Origin: Phycisphaerales bacterium
GTDB taxonomy: Bacteria > Planctomycetota > Phycisphaerae > Phycisphaerales > UBA1924
Assembly: GCA_022843045.1 (NCBI GenBank)
Contig: JALHOJ010000038.1
Span: forward strand, 1 to 40,485
Reading direction: 5' to 3'
DNA length: 40,485 bases
Made by a program: the position numbers and the translations under genes. A model generated the notes under the pieces. It had not been told where the DNA came from. It searched no databases and worked only from the letters and a program-made list of their open reading frames with translations. Shown piece after piece: positions 25,307 to 34,234 of this stretch (position 1 is the first letter of the stretch; every line of letters begins with the position of its first letter).

Positions 25307-28060
25307 ATGTTCAAGATCGCGTTGGTGTTGGCCGCCGGAACTTCGGTGGCGATTGCGCAGCCCTCCATCACATCGCTGGGAACGGGTTCGCTTCCGCTCG
25401 GCGTGACGAATGCTTCGGGCGGGACGTACTACGTCGGTGGTCAGCGCGGCACCGTGCACCGCTGGAACATCTCGGGAACGTCCGTTGTCGTGACCGATCT
25501 GGGCGGCACCGGCGGCGGCGGATACATCTCCGCCGATGGCCAGTTCCAAGTTGGCCAGTGGCTCAACACCGCGCCCCAGGTGCTGGGCAACACAGCCACA
25601 GGCGTGTCTCCTGCCTTCAGCACGACGCCCACGCTCGTCGTCGCGAACAATCAGCCCGCAACCACCGAGTTCGCCGCCCGCCACTACCGCTCCGGAACCA
25701 ACTCCTGGCTCGCGATCGGCGGCCTCCCCATTACGCCCAGCCTGATGGTCTACGGATCAGGTTCCTCGGGCGGCTCGACCGGCAACTTCCTTTCGGGCCA
25801 CCGCATCTCCAGCACCGGCCGCTTCATCGTCGGTCAGGCCTATATCTCCTCGTACAGCTCTTCTGCGGGCACGACGATCTCGGCCAACACGTTCACCTGG
25901 CGCCCGTTCATCTGGGACGCGGACGCGAACGGCGGCGTGGGCGCCTTCACCGTCCTCCCCACGCCCTTCCGCACGTCTAGCAACACCTGGCGCCGGCGCA
26001 CGGGCAATGCCTACGCCGTTAGCAGCGACGGCAGCGTGGTCCTGGGCGCAACGGAGCACAACGTGGGCGGCACGGGCGGCGACAGCGCGACGGGCGTGGT
26101 CTGGCGCAAGAACCTGATCTCGGGCGAATACGAAATGACGGTCCTGCCCGGGACGCACCTCTCCTCCTCGCCAAGCAGCATGGCGATGAACGCCGCCGGC
26201 ACGATCATCGCCGGTCGTACCGTCTTCGGCACCGACACCCGCATCGTCAAGTGGAACTGGAACGCAGGCACCAGCACCTGGGACGGCCCGGTCGCCATCG
26301 GAACCGGGCTCGATGCTCCCGCGTCATGGCTCCCCGGCTCGGTCACCAGTTGCGGAGCTCCGCCGAACTTGGGCGGCTCGATCGCCATGAGCGAAGACGG
26401 CAACACCATCGTCGGCAGCGCTGTGTACAGCACCTGCGGCAGCTTCATGACCGGCGGCTTTATCTGGCAGGATTTGGGCGGCGAGTCCACCTTCAAGGAC
26501 TGGTACGACCACCTGCGTGACCTCAACGTCGCGGGCGTCGATACGGGCGAGTTCTACGGGCCCATCGGCGACAACGGCGATCCCACCCGCGGCTTGCCCG
26601 TCTTGGGCTATCCCACCGCGATCTCGCCGGATGGCACCGCCGTCGCTGGCTTCCAGAGCGGCACGCAGGTGATTCCCGGCGCTCCAGGCTGGATCCTGCG
26701 CCCCGCCGGCGCCGGGTGCGTGGACGCGTTCGTCACGCTCAACCCCTCCGCGACGACCAACTTTTCGGCCTGCTCAAGCTCGATCATCCTGAACGCCGGC
26801 GCGGCTGGCACCGCTCCGTTCACCTATCAGTGGTACAAGGACGGCCAGCCCCTCGCTGACGGTCCGACCGCCAGCGGCTCGACGGTGCAGGGCGCAACCA
26901 GCTTCCAGCTTCGCGTCAACGCTCCGCTGAGCAGTGCGGATCAGGGCACGTACTACGCGGTGATGTCCGGCTCGTGCGGCGCGCCCGTGAACACCACCAA
27001 CGCCTTGGTGCAACTCGACCCCGCGTTCCCGCCCGCGGCCAACGACACGTGCTCCGGCGCGACGCCCATCATCTTGGGCACCAACGTGCTGGGCGCGGGC
27101 GAGAGCCCCTGCGCCGCGTACGTCAACGATCCCAACTCGTTCCCCACCTGCCTCAGCGGCACAACCAAGCTCGACCGCTGGTACTCCTTCACGCCTGCGG
27201 CAAGTGGCAACTACCGCCTTGAGACTTGCGGGGCCAACGTCGACACGGTGCTCACCGTCTTCGCCGACTGCTCTGGCTCCGAAGTGGCCTGCAACGACAA
27301 CTACGCGACCGGCCCGACAACCGGCTGCACATCTTCCCGCAGTCGCATCGCCTCCGTCGCTCTCACGGGCGGAACGACCTACTTGGTCCGCATCGCGATG
27401 CCCAACGCCGCTTTCGCCAGCTCAACCAACCTCTTCAACCTCACGATCTCTGTGGCACCGCCCGCAGCGTCCAACGACGCGTGCGAAACCGCGACGCCCG
27501 CGATTGTCGGCGCCAACGCGTACAACCTCGAAGAGGCCAGCCACTCCTTCGTCGCTTCCTGCAGCACCGCGCTCTCTCGCGATGTCTTCTTCCGGTTCAC
27601 GCCCACCGCGACCGGCAACGTCCGCCTGAGCACCTGCGGTACCACCCTCAACACCGTGCTGAGCGTTGAGGCCAACTGCGGCTTCGGCGACATCGCCTGC
27701 AACGACAACGCGGGCGTCTCAGGCTGCAGCAACCAGAGCATCATCGACCTTCCTGTGAACGCGGGCGTGCCGCTCTTCATCCGCGTCGGTGCCAGCACCG
27801 CCGCCGCCGTGGGCGCGGGCAACCTGACGATCTCGACAGTCGGCTGCGACAGCATCGACTTCAACAACGACGGCAGCCTCTTCGATCCTCAGGACATCGA
27901 GTCGTTCCTCAGCGTCTTCTCTGAAGGCCCCTGCCTCCCGAGCGGCGCGGTCTGCAGCGATGTTGACTTCAACAACGACACGAGCCTCTTCGATCCCTGC
28001 GACATCGACAGCTACCTGCTCGTCTTCAGCGAAGGCCCCTGCACGCCCTGCGGCGTCTGA
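25307..28060 (+). CDS. Large secreted protein with Ig-like domain, two repeat domains and GC-type dockerin tail
   Basis: A 917-residue exported protein. The start is ATG 25307, with GAGGAG seven bases upstream; ATG 25292 is in frame. The signal peptide is MFKIALVLAAGTSVAIA, cut before QPS. Residues about 20-470 hold HAF-like repeats (ISADGQFQVG, AISPDGTAVAGF patterns). Residues about 470-570 form an Ig-like domain (PFTYQWYKDGQPL ... SADQGTYYAVMSG). Two related beta-rich domains follow (about 575-720 and 722-844), each with WYSFTP or FFRFTP, a Tx-LETCG/LSTCG strand and VACNDN, like the pre-peptidase C-terminal type. The tail (about 850-917) has two Asp/Asn-rich calcium-loop segments (DFNNDGSLFDP) each ending SEGPC, then CGV. 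This GC-type dockerin tail is typical of Phycisphaerae exported proteins, perhaps for surface attachment. Ligand unknown. Confidence 0.88.
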   Translation: MFKIALVLAAGTSVAIAQPSITSLGTGSLPLGVTNASGGTYYVGGQRGTVHRWNISGTSVVVTDLGGTGGGGYISADGQFQVGQWLNTAPQVLGNTATGVSPAFSTTPTLVVANNQPATTEFAARHYRSGTNSWLAIGGLPITPSLMVYGSGSSGGSTGNFLSGHRISSTGRFIVGQAYISSYSSSAGTTISANTFTWRPFIWDADANGGVGAFTVLPTPFRTSSNTWRRRTGNAYAVSSDGSVVLGATEHNVGGTGGDSATGVVWRKNLISGEYEMTVLPGTHLSSSPSSMAMNAAGTIIAGRTVFGTDTRIVKWNWNAGTSTWDGPVAIGTGLDAPASWLPGSVTSCGAPPNLGGSIAMSEDGNTIVGSAVYSTCGSFMTGGFIWQDLGGESTFKDWYDHLRDLNVAGVDTGEFYGPIGDNGDPTRGLPVLGYPTAISPDGTAVAGFQSGTQVIPGAPGWILRPAGAGCVDAFVTLNPSATTNFSACSSSIILNAGAAGTAPFTYQWYKDGQPLADGPTASGSTVQGATSFQLRVNAPLSSADQGTYYAVMSGSCGAPVNTTNALVQLDPAFPPAANDTCSGATPIILGTNVLGAGESPCAAYVNDPNSFPTCLSGTTKLDRWYSFTPAASGNYRLETCGANVDTVLTVFADCSGSEVACNDNYATGPTTGCTSSRSRIASVALTGGTTYLVRIAMPNAAFASSTNLFNLTISVAPPAASNDACETATPAIVGANAYNLEEASHSFVASCSTALSRDVFFRFTPTATGNVRLSTCGTTLNTVLSVEANCGFGDIACNDNAGVSGCSNQSIIDLPVNAGVPLFIRVGASTAAAVGAGNLTISTVGCDSIDFNNDGSLFDPQDIESFLSVFSEGPCLPSGAVCSDVDFNNDTSLFDPCDIDSYLLVFSEGPCTPCGV

Positions 28061-28142
28061 TCGGCCCGAAAACTGTCCCCCAATCCAAAGACAGTGCGGT
28101 GAATCAGGCCGCGTCTATCCCCACAATCCACAACGCTTCTCA

Positions 28143-28178
28143 CCCCCAAGTCGCCCATCAAGGCGCCTTGGGGGTTTT
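28143..28178 (+). terminator. Strong rho-independent terminator
   Basis: CCCCCAAG pairs with CTTGGGGG, with an inner CGCC/GGCG pairing and a CATCAA loop, followed directly by TTTT. It ends the dockerin-tailed gene, 83 bases after its stop, and faces the convergent transporter gene. Confidence 0.85.
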
Positions 28179-28219
28179 CGCATGCAGCTACCAATCGCAT
28201 GCACTCCCGCGATGCGAAC

Positions 28220-29554
28220 TTACTCTCGCGCCGCCGCCGCCCCGCGACGCTCGTCCACAAACAGCGTCAGCACAAACCCCACGATGATCATCCCGCACAA
28301 AACCATCAACGCCTGAGGCGTCCCAATGTCATCCTTTACCAACGCGAACGGAATCGTCAGCACCGCCGCGAGCTTGAACACCAAGCCCCACAACCCAAAG
28401 AACTCGGCACTCCGCGAAGGCGGCGTCAAGAACCCCACCAACGCGCGGTTCGATGCTCCAAGGCTCCCAATCCCCAGCCCCAGTAGATTCCCCGCAATCC
28501 AGATCGGCAGCTTGGATTCCTTCGCGCCCGCAGGCAGCGAGTGCAGCGCCTGAGCATGCTGCCACGCGACAAACGCGAAGTAGATCGTCGTCGCCACCCA
28601 CAGCCCCAGCAGCATCAACACCATCTTCTTGTGCCCCAGCCGATCCTGAAACAACGCCGGGATCAGCGTCCCGAAGATCCCCGAAACCGTGATCACCGCG
28701 ATGAAGATGACCTTCTCAATCGATGTGAATCCAAACTCATCCGTGAGGGGCGAAGCAAAGCTGATCACCACCGCCATTCCCCCGCCATAGAAGAACGACG
28801 CCAGCAGCACCATCGCAAGATCGCGAAACTTCGGAATCTCCCGCAGCGTCTGCCCCAGTCGTGAGAACGCGACGACGATCGGATTCCGCGGATCCGGCGC
28901 ATCCACCGGATCCGAAGACGTCGGCGTCGGCCGCTCCTTCAGAAACAACGCCGTGGGCACCAGAAACACCAGGAACCACAACCCCGCCGCCACAAAGAAC
29001 GGCCTCCATTGCTCGGGCGTCTCCAGTTTCAGCCACATCATCGTCCCCGCCGTCGCCGCGAGCATGAACAACGCGCTGCAATACGCCACCGCCCACGAGA
29101 ATCCCGAAACCTTCGCAAAGTCCTCCCGCCGCGCCAACTGGGGAAGGAAACTCGCCAGAAAGTTCTCGCCCAGATTGAACATGAAGTTCGCCGGGATGTA
29201 CAGCAACGCCGCCAGCCACAGCATCCCGGGCTGCACAAACGCCAGCAAACACGTGAACACCCCGCACAGCACCCCCGACGCGATCAAGCTCATCTTCCGC
29301 CAGTTCTTCCCATCCGCCACCGCACCCGCGATCGGACTGGCCAGCACCACCAGCAGCATCGAGCCCGCGAACAGGTACGACCAGTACTGATCATCCACCT
29401 TGTCATCCCGCACCACCACCTGCTGAAAGAACGTCGAGAACAGCAGCGTGTTGATGATCAGCGTGAACGACTGATTCGCCACGTCAAAGGAAATCCAAGC
29501 CCAGAGCTGGCGTTGGTGGGGGAGACCGCGAAGCGGATAGAGGCGGGCGAGCAT
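28220..29554 (-). CDS. MFS transporter, UMF1/Atg22-like
   Basis: A 444-residue membrane protein with about 12 predicted hydrophobic segments. The start WAWISFDVANQSFTLIINTLLF (about 19-40) corresponds to the WxxYDxANSxF motif of the UMF1 (Atg22-like) branch of the major facilitator superfamily. A cytoplasmic loop KERPTPTSSDPVDAPDP separates the two six-helix halves, and DERRGAAAARE ends it. Substrate unknown; Atg22 in yeast exports amino acids from vacuoles, but bacterial members are mostly uncharacterised. The ATG at 29554 is chosen because the frame upstream to 29863 is a CCAAA-type repeat and antisense to the HAD gene. It diverges from the HAD gene across 195 bases. Confidence 0.85.
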   Translation of the reverse strand: MLARLYPLRGLPHQRQLWAWISFDVANQSFTLIINTLLFSTFFQQVVVRDDKVDDQYWSYLFAGSMLLVVLASPIAGAVADGKNWRKMSLIASGVLCGVFTCLLAFVQPGMLWLAALLYIPANFMFNLGENFLASFLPQLARREDFAKVSGFSWAVAYCSALFMLAATAGTMMWLKLETPEQWRPFFVAAGLWFLVFLVPTALFLKERPTPTSSDPVDAPDPRNPIVVAFSRLGQTLREIPKFRDLAMVLLASFFYGGGMAVVISFASPLTDEFGFTSIEKVIFIAVITVSGIFGTLIPALFQDRLGHKKMVLMLLGLWVATTIYFAFVAWQHAQALHSLPAGAKESKLPIWIAGNLLGLGIGSLGASNRALVGFLTPPSRSAEFFGLWGLVFKLAAVLTIPFALVKDDIGTPQALMVLCGMIIVGFVLTLFVDERRGAAAARE

Positions 29555-29570
29555 GGCGGAAGGTATCGGC

Positions 29571-29705
29571 TTCGCCAAATTGCCAAAGGGCCAAATTTCC
29601 AAATGCCCCAACTCCGAAGGTCGCTGCCCCGCCACGCACGCCGCATCGCATCCACACTCGATTTGGCCATTGAGAAGTCTGGCCCTTTGGCCATTTGCCC
29701 AAACC
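29571..29705. repeat. Inverted CCAAA-type repeat arrays between the transporter and HAD gene
   Basis: At 29575-29611 are four eight-base units of the CCAAATTG/CCAAAGGG type. At 29669-29704 the same words occur in the opposite orientation (GGCCCTTTGGCC, GATTTGGCC). The pair could fold into a long imperfect hairpin. No coding sequence lies between. Confidence 0.6.
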
Positions 29706-29749
29706 CCTTGGACCACCCAAAGCTCCCTCACACTCACGTACTCTGGGCC

Positions 29750-30487
29750 ATGCCCTTCCGCGCCATCATCTCCGACATCGACGGCTGCCTCGGCCCCGAA
29801 AGCCACGCCCCCATGAACGCCGCCGCGCTCGCCAAAATCGCCGCGTGGAACATCGCCGCCCAACAGCGCGGCTGCTTCCTCACGCTCTGTTCGGGCCGCC
29901 CGCAGCCCTACGCCGAGGCGATGTCACGCCTCCTCGCCAACACCACCTGCCCCATCATCTGCGAAATGGGCGTCTGGCTCTACGACCCGCGCGACAACCG
30001 CTTCATCATGGATCCCGCCATCACGCCCCGCGACCTCGAAGTCATCGACGCCGCCACTCGCTACGTCCGAACCGAGCTCGCGCCCCAAGGCATCATCATG
30101 CAACCCGGCAAGGCCGCCAGCATCTCCCTCTGGCACCCCCACACGCCCACGCTGATGAACATGCGCGACGCCATCCGCGAACGCTGCCAACGCGAAGCCT
30201 GGAACCTCCGCGTCTCCAACACCGTCGCCTGGATCAATCTCGAACTCGCCCACGTCAGCAAAGGCTCCGGCATCGACCGCCTCTGCGCCATGATGGGCTT
30301 CCAGCGTGCAGACCTCGCCGGCATCGGCGACACCAAGGGCGACATGGCCATCCGCGACCGCGTCGCCTGGTTCGCGTGCCCCAGCAACGCCGAACCCGAA
30401 CTCAAAGCCAAAGCCGACTACACATCTCCCCACGCCGAAGTGGAAGGTGTCCTAGACGTCCTCACCCACATGCAGCCCGACCGTTAG
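29750..30487 (+). CDS. HAD-superfamily hydrolase (Cof/phosphoglycolate-phosphatase-like)
   Basis: A 245-residue soluble phosphatase-like protein. The nucleophile motif I is at the very start (ISDIDGCLGPE, with Asp9 and Asp11 in D-x-D). Motif II is TLCSGRPQPYA, a Lys is present at HVSKGSGIDRL (motif III), and GIGDTKGDMAIRD is motif IV. The cap between motifs II and III is of the C2 kind seen in Cof-like and archaeal phosphoglycolate phosphatases. The substrate cannot be inferred. The ATG at 29750 (MPFRAIISDIDG) fits; the long upstream frame from 29009 is antisense to the transporter. Confidence 0.85.
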   Translation: MPFRAIISDIDGCLGPESHAPMNAAALAKIAAWNIAAQQRGCFLTLCSGRPQPYAEAMSRLLANTTCPIICEMGVWLYDPRDNRFIMDPAITPRDLEVIDAATRYVRTELAPQGIIMQPGKAASISLWHPHTPTLMNMRDAIRERCQREAWNLRVSNTVAWINLELAHVSKGSGIDRLCAMMGFQRADLAGIGDTKGDMAIRDRVAWFACPSNAEPELKAKADYTSPHAEVEGVLDVLTHMQPDR

Positions 30488-30494
30488 GAAGGGC

Positions 30495-30541
30495 TTTTCT
30501 TCTTCCTCTTCTTCGTGCCCTTCGTGCCTTTGTGGTGATGC
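30495..30541. repeat. Short CTTCGTGCC-type repeat array
   Basis: CTTC-rich words with CTTCGTGCC and CTTTGTGG, reading on the minus strand as the common CACAAAGGCACGAAGGG pattern. They fill the gap between the convergent HAD and MFS genes. Confidence 0.5.
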
Positions 30542-30547
30542 AGGCCT

Positions 30548-31822
30548 TCACTTCGGCGGCTCCAACTTGTCCAACTTCCGAACCTCCGGCCACGCCATCG
30601 CCACCGCCGCCACCACCATCAGCGTCCCCACCCCGCCCGACACCACGCTGAACACCGGCCCAAACAGCTTCGCCACCGCGCCGCTCTCAAACGCCCCCAG
30701 CTCATTGCTGCACTCAATAAACACGCTGTTCACGCTGCTCACCCGCCCGCGCAGCGCAGGCGGCGTGCGCATCTGCACCAGCACATGCCGGATCACCACG
30801 CTCACGCTGTCCACCGCCCCCGCGATCATCAGCACCGCCATCGACAGCCAGAAACTCGTCGACAATCCAAACCCGATCATGCAAAGCCCGAACACCGCCA
30901 CCGACCCCAGCAGCATTGGTCCTGCTTTGCCCTTGATCGGCCGCACCGCCAGAAACCCGCTCATCGCCAGCGCCCCGATAAAGCTCGCCGCCCGCAGCCA
31001 CCCCAGGCCCACCGCGTCCACATCCAAAATGTCCTTCGCATACACGGGCAACAGCGCCGTCGCGCCCCCAAGCAGCACCGCAAACAAATCCAGCGTGATC
31101 GTCGACAAAATCAACTTCTCACGCTTCACATGCGAAAGCCCCTCCCCCATCCCGCGCCATAGCCCGCGCAGCGAAATGCTCCCCGCAGGCCGCTCATGCA
31201 CGCGCAGCGGCCGAATCGTGCTCGCCAGAATCGCCGCCACCCCGCACATCCCGCTGCACGCCCCAAACACGCCCCACGCGTGCCCCTGCACATCAATCAT
31301 CCACCCCGCCAAGAGCGGTCCCGCAATAGCTGAAAACTGAAAGATCCCCACGTTCCACGTCACCGCATTCGAAAACACGTCCCCCGGCACCAAATCCGGC
31401 AGCAAACTGCTCCGCGCCGGCCCGTTGAACGTGCGAATCATCCCCATCACCGCAACCAGCCCAAGCAGCGCCCACACCGTCCCGCGCATCCCTGCGACGC
31501 CATGAATGCTCAGCGCTATCGCCGCCATCACGACCGCAAACGCCGCCCACGTCGCCGAAATCACCCGCTCCCGCCGCAGCCAATCCACCATCTGCCCCGC
31601 CGGGAGCGCCAGCGCAACCACCGGCAACGCCCGCGCCACCCCCATCAGCCCCAACAAAAACGCATCCCCCGTCCGCTCATAAATCTCCCACCCCAGCGCC
31701 ATCACCGCCATCTGCAACGCCAGCGACGAACACAAAAACGCCACCGAAAACCGCCGATACGTCGCATGCCACAGCGCAGCGAACGGATCATGGCGGACGT
31801 CAGAGTGTTCACGGGGCGGCAC
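30548..31822 (-). CDS. MFS transporter, EntS/DHA3-like
   Basis: A 424-residue membrane protein with about 12 hydrophobic segments. FRRF-like start (ATYRRFSVAFLCSSLALQMAVMALGWEIYERTGDAFLLGLMG) fits the MFS_3/DHA3 drug or siderophore exporter branch, in which GWxxYxxTGSxxxLGL is common. The loop LPAGQMVDWLRRERVI corresponds to the MFS motif A region (GxxxDrxgrr). RTFNGPARSSLLPDLVP is also typical. Substrate unknown; efflux is the likely direction. The start at GTG 31822 is the most upstream and no better candidate is seen. Divergent from sucC across a 144-base gap holding a heptamer array. Confidence 0.85.
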   Translation of the reverse strand: MPPREHSDVRHDPFAALWHATYRRFSVAFLCSSLALQMAVMALGWEIYERTGDAFLLGLMGVARALPVVALALPAGQMVDWLRRERVISATWAAFAVVMAAIALSIHGVAGMRGTVWALLGLVAVMGMIRTFNGPARSSLLPDLVPGDVFSNAVTWNVGIFQFSAIAGPLLAGWMIDVQGHAWGVFGACSGMCGVAAILASTIRPLRVHERPAGSISLRGLWRGMGEGLSHVKREKLILSTITLDLFAVLLGGATALLPVYAKDILDVDAVGLGWLRAASFIGALAMSGFLAVRPIKGKAGPMLLGSVAVFGLCMIGFGLSTSFWLSMAVLMIAGAVDSVSVVIRHVLVQMRTPPALRGRVSSVNSVFIECSNELGAFESGAVAKLFGPVFSVVSGGVGTLMVVAAVAMAWPEVRKLDKLEPPK

Positions 31823-31848
31823 ACCACAGCATACCGCCGACGACCACG

Positions 31849-31933
31849 CGGCATTCGTGATTCAAAACTCGCATCGACCGCCCAAACTGAACCACGAATC
31901 CCGAATCCCGAATCCCGAATCCCGAACGCCCCC
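31849..31933. repeat. CGAATCC heptamer array before sucC, with an inverted copy
   Basis: Positions 31894-31930 hold five units of the type CGAATCC. The stretch 31849-31863 is the reverse complement of the same word (GAATCACGAATGCCG). The same family of words is found twice inside sucC. Confidence 0.75.
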
Positions 31934-31966
31934 CAATCCCCCCTCCCCAATGCCTACTTTTCCCCC

Positions 31967-33268
31967 ATGAAGATCCACGAGTACCAGGCCCGCGACCTCC
32001 TCTCCGCCTACAACATTCCCGTCCCCGCCGGACGCATGATCACCTCCATCGAGGACGCCGCCGCCGCCTTTAAGCAAGTCACCGCCACGCAGGCCAAGCC
32101 CTTCGCCGTGGTGAAGGCTCAGGTCCACGCCGGCGGCCGCGGCAAGGCCGGCTTCGTCAAGCTCGTCCGCACCCCCGAAGAAGCCACCGAAGCCGCGAGA
32201 TTCATGCTCTCCAACCGCATGAAGTCCCCGCAAACGCCTCCCGAAGGCCTCGAAGTCAAGCGCCTCCTCATCGCCGCCGCAGTAGACATCGCCGATCGCA
32301 AACCCACGAATGCCGAATCCCGAATGCCGAATGCCGCGCCCGCCAAGGAAGAGTTCTACCTCGCCATCACCACAGACCGCGCCTCCCGCCGCAACATGCT
32401 CATCGCCAGCCGCGAAGGCGGCGTCGAAATCGAAACCATCGCCCACGAACGCCCCGAAGCCATCATCAAGGAGCCGCTGCACCCCTTGCTTGGCCTTCAA
32501 GCCTTCCAGGCCCGCGAAGTCGCGGCAAGACTCGGCCTCACCGGCAAACTCGCCGCCCAAGCCGCCGACATAATGCTCAAGCTGAGCAAACTCTACATCG
32601 AAAAGGATTGCGCCCTAGCCGAAATCAACCCCCTCGTGATCGCTGTGGATTCCGGATCTGTCTCCACGAATGCCGAATCACGAATGCCGAATGCCGCCGT
32701 CCTCGCCATCGACGCCAAATTCAACTTCGACGAAAACGGCCTCATCCGCCACAAGGAAATCGCCGCCCTCGCCGACCCCACCGAAGAAAACCCCGCCGAG
32801 CAACGCGCCAGCAAGTTCGGCCTTACCTACATCGCCCTCGACGGCAACATCGGCTGCCTCGTCAACGGCGCCGGCCTCGCCATGGCCACCATGGACGTCA
32901 TCAACCTCCACGGCGGCACCCCCGCCAACTTCCTCGACGTGGGCGGCGGCGCAAGCGAAGAAGCCGTCACCGAAGCCTTCAGCATCATCCTCAGCGACAA
33001 GCACGTCAAAGGCGTCCTCGTCAACATCTTCGGCGGCATCATGAACTGCGAAACCATCGCCAAAGGCATCGTGAACGCCGCGACGAACTACAAGAACCCC
33101 GACGGCTCCATCGGCTTCAAAGTCCCGCTGGTAGTCCGCCTCGAAGGAACAAACGTCCAGGCCGGCCGCAAACTGCTCGAAGACAGCAAGCCCAAATTGC
33201 CGACGCTGCAAGCAGCAACGGACTTGGCGGACGGGGCGAGGAAGGTTTGTGGGGCGGTGGCAAAGTAG
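31967..33268 (+). CDS. sucC: Succinyl-CoA ligase, beta subunit, with two repeat-derived inserts
   Basis: Binds nucleotide and couples succinyl-CoA cleavage to ADP or GDP phosphorylation in the TCA cycle, with an alpha subunit SucD. The 433-residue protein starts [20 protein letters not shown], the family start. The ATP-grasp part has [17 protein letters not shown], and the C-terminal ligase part has [36 protein letters not shown] and [14 protein letters not shown]. Family length is about 388. The excess includes two inserts that both read [10 protein letters not shown]: one after VDIA (about residues 109-125) and one after VIAVD (about 226-240). Both lie between secondary-structure elements of the family and are exact frame insertions of a heptamer array. 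The flanks are fully conserved, so the enzyme is probably active. No sucD is adjacent. Confidence 0.95.
   Translation: MKIHEYQARDLLSAYNIPVPAGRMITSIEDAAAAFKQVTATQAKPFAVVKAQVHAGGRGKAGFVKLVRTPEEATEAARFMLSNRMKSPQTPPEGLEVKRLLIAAAVDIADRKPTNAESRMPNAAPAKEEFYLAITTDRASRRNMLIASREGGVEIETIAHERPEAIIKEPLHPLLGLQAFQAREVAARLGLTGKLAAQAADIMLKLSKLYIEKDCALAEINPLVIAVDSGSVSTNAESRMPNAAVLAIDAKFNFDENGLIRHKEIAALADPTEENPAEQRASKFGLTYIALDGNIGCLVNGAGLAMATMDVINLHGGTPANFLDVGGGASEEAVTEAFSIILSDKHVKGVLVNIFGGIMNCETIAKGIVNAATNYKNPDGSIGFKVPLVVRLEGTNVQAGRKLLEDSKPKLPTLQAATDLADGARKVCGAVAK
32304..32337. repeat. In-frame heptamer insert 1 in sucC
   Basis: Thirty-four bases beginning CCACGAATGCC and built from CGAATGC/CGAATCC heptamers. 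They match 32664-32697 at 33 of 34 positions. Translated as [11 protein letters not shown]. Confidence 0.85.
32664..32697. repeat. In-frame heptamer insert 2 in sucC
   Basis: Second copy, differing from the first at one base (A for C at 32680). Translated in the same frame as [11 protein letters not shown]. Confidence 0.85.
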
Positions 33269-33319
33269 ATCGGCTCCTCAGGTTGTCCGCGTTGCGCCCG
33301 GCAGCGTGCAAGCTTTTAT

Positions 33320-33967
33320 ATGCCGGTCCCCGACATATCCATACCGACGCTGCTCCGCGGCTGTGGAAGCGAGGACATAGCCAGTGTTCTCGATGAAAAC
33401 TACACCGATAGCACGAGATTGGACTTTGGCCGGACAATTCAAGATCCGCAGTGGATTTCCTCGTACCTGAGATTCCACGCTGAGAAGCTAACGGGCTTGC
33501 CCGACAGCGAAGCCAGTCCTTTGGGAACTTCGGACTTCACACACGTGAGGATGCTTCGGTTGGCGAGCGAGTCAGTGGCGGCCTGGTCTCTTGACGACTA
33601 CATGGGTGCAAGCCCCCGAGAGCTGCACGCGATGTACGTGGTGTCACTCATGGCAGTCCCCGATTCGTACTGCCGGCTTCTCGATGTCTTGGCTGTGACC
33701 TCGCGGATTCCCGGCATGGCAGTCCACAGCGGCGCGTTGTTCCGCTGGTACTCAACGTCGACCGTTCGCCACCCGAGTTTCGCGCAACCGGTGTTGGCAT
33801 CAATGATCGAAGTTCTGGATTCCATGGAGAAGGAACCGTCGCACCATTGTGAAGCTGCGCTCAACTCCTTGAGATCGCACGAGTGGTTCGCGTCGTCTTG
33901 CGTTGCCAATGACGTCGATTATGAAACGAACATGAAGGTTCTTGAGCAACTGCGCAGCAAACGCTAA
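33320..33967 (+). CDS. Uncharacterised 215-residue protein
   Basis: A soluble protein with no signal peptide or obvious motif, starting at ATG 33320 (MPVPDISIPTLLRGCGSED). It is mostly helical by composition, with CVANDVDYETNMKVLEQLRSKR at the C-terminus. I do not recognise the family. Base composition is lower in G+C than sucC, and it is followed six bases later by a 92-bp hairpin repeat, which suggests an accessory region. The start has no strong ribosome-binding site and another ATG may be used. Proteins of this size in such places are sometimes immunity proteins, but nothing here shows it. Confidence 0.6.
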   Translation: MPVPDISIPTLLRGCGSEDIASVLDENYTDSTRLDFGRTIQDPQWISSYLRFHAEKLTGLPDSEASPLGTSDFTHVRMLRLASESVAAWSLDDYMGASPRELHAMYVVSLMAVPDSYCRLLDVLAVTSRIPGMAVHSGALFRWYSTSTVRHPSFAQPVLASMIEVLDSMEKEPSHHCEAALNSLRSHEWFASSCVANDVDYETNMKVLEQLRSKR

Positions 33968-33972
33968 GGGTC

Positions 33973-34064
33973 CGGGTGGCACAAGTTGACTTCGCAAACC
34001 AGATGATGGAGTCTCTCCACCCGTGCCACATGCTTCGCCGCCGCTTTGGGCGGCGATGCTTGTG
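33973..34064. repeat. 92-bp hairpin repeat, copy 1
   Basis: Starts GGGTGGCA, has a 35-base variable middle, then CCACCCGTGCCAC and a hairpin at 34025-34064: CCACATGCTTCGCCGCC pairs with GGCGGCGATGCTTGTGG (two mismatches, six-base loop). Copy 2 at 40038-40129 has the same length and spacing. The hairpin part is nearly identical (one difference); the middle is only partly alike. Confidence 0.85.
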
Positions 34065-34234
34065 GCAAAGCTCAGTGAGGGAGGTCCCATCGATACTCCA
34101 GTCCTGGATGCGACCGCCAGCCGCACGGCACTCGCCACAAAGCAACCCCCTCCTTTTCCTCCTCCGCGTCCTCTGCGTTCAACCAGTCCCCCTCGATCAA
34201 CCAGTGCCCTGCGCGGAGGGTGATATAGTTTCCG
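34065..34234. other. Intergenic region before the Uma2 gene
   Basis: No gene is seen. It holds a short TCCTCCTCCGCGTCCTCTGCGTTCAACCA-type word string (about 34151-34180), again of the kind repeated between genes here, and the direct pair GATCAACCAGTGCCC / TTCAACCAGTCCCC. The Uma2 start is at 34235. Confidence 0.4.

Noticed and set aside
31502..31966. N-terminal extension of sucC
   Set aside because: Translation is the heptamer array and antisense of the transporter; the family start MKIHEYQ is at 31967.
32304..32697. CRISPR interpretation of the sucC repeats
   Set aside because: Only two copies 326 bases apart, inside a coding sequence, with conserved enzyme sequence between.
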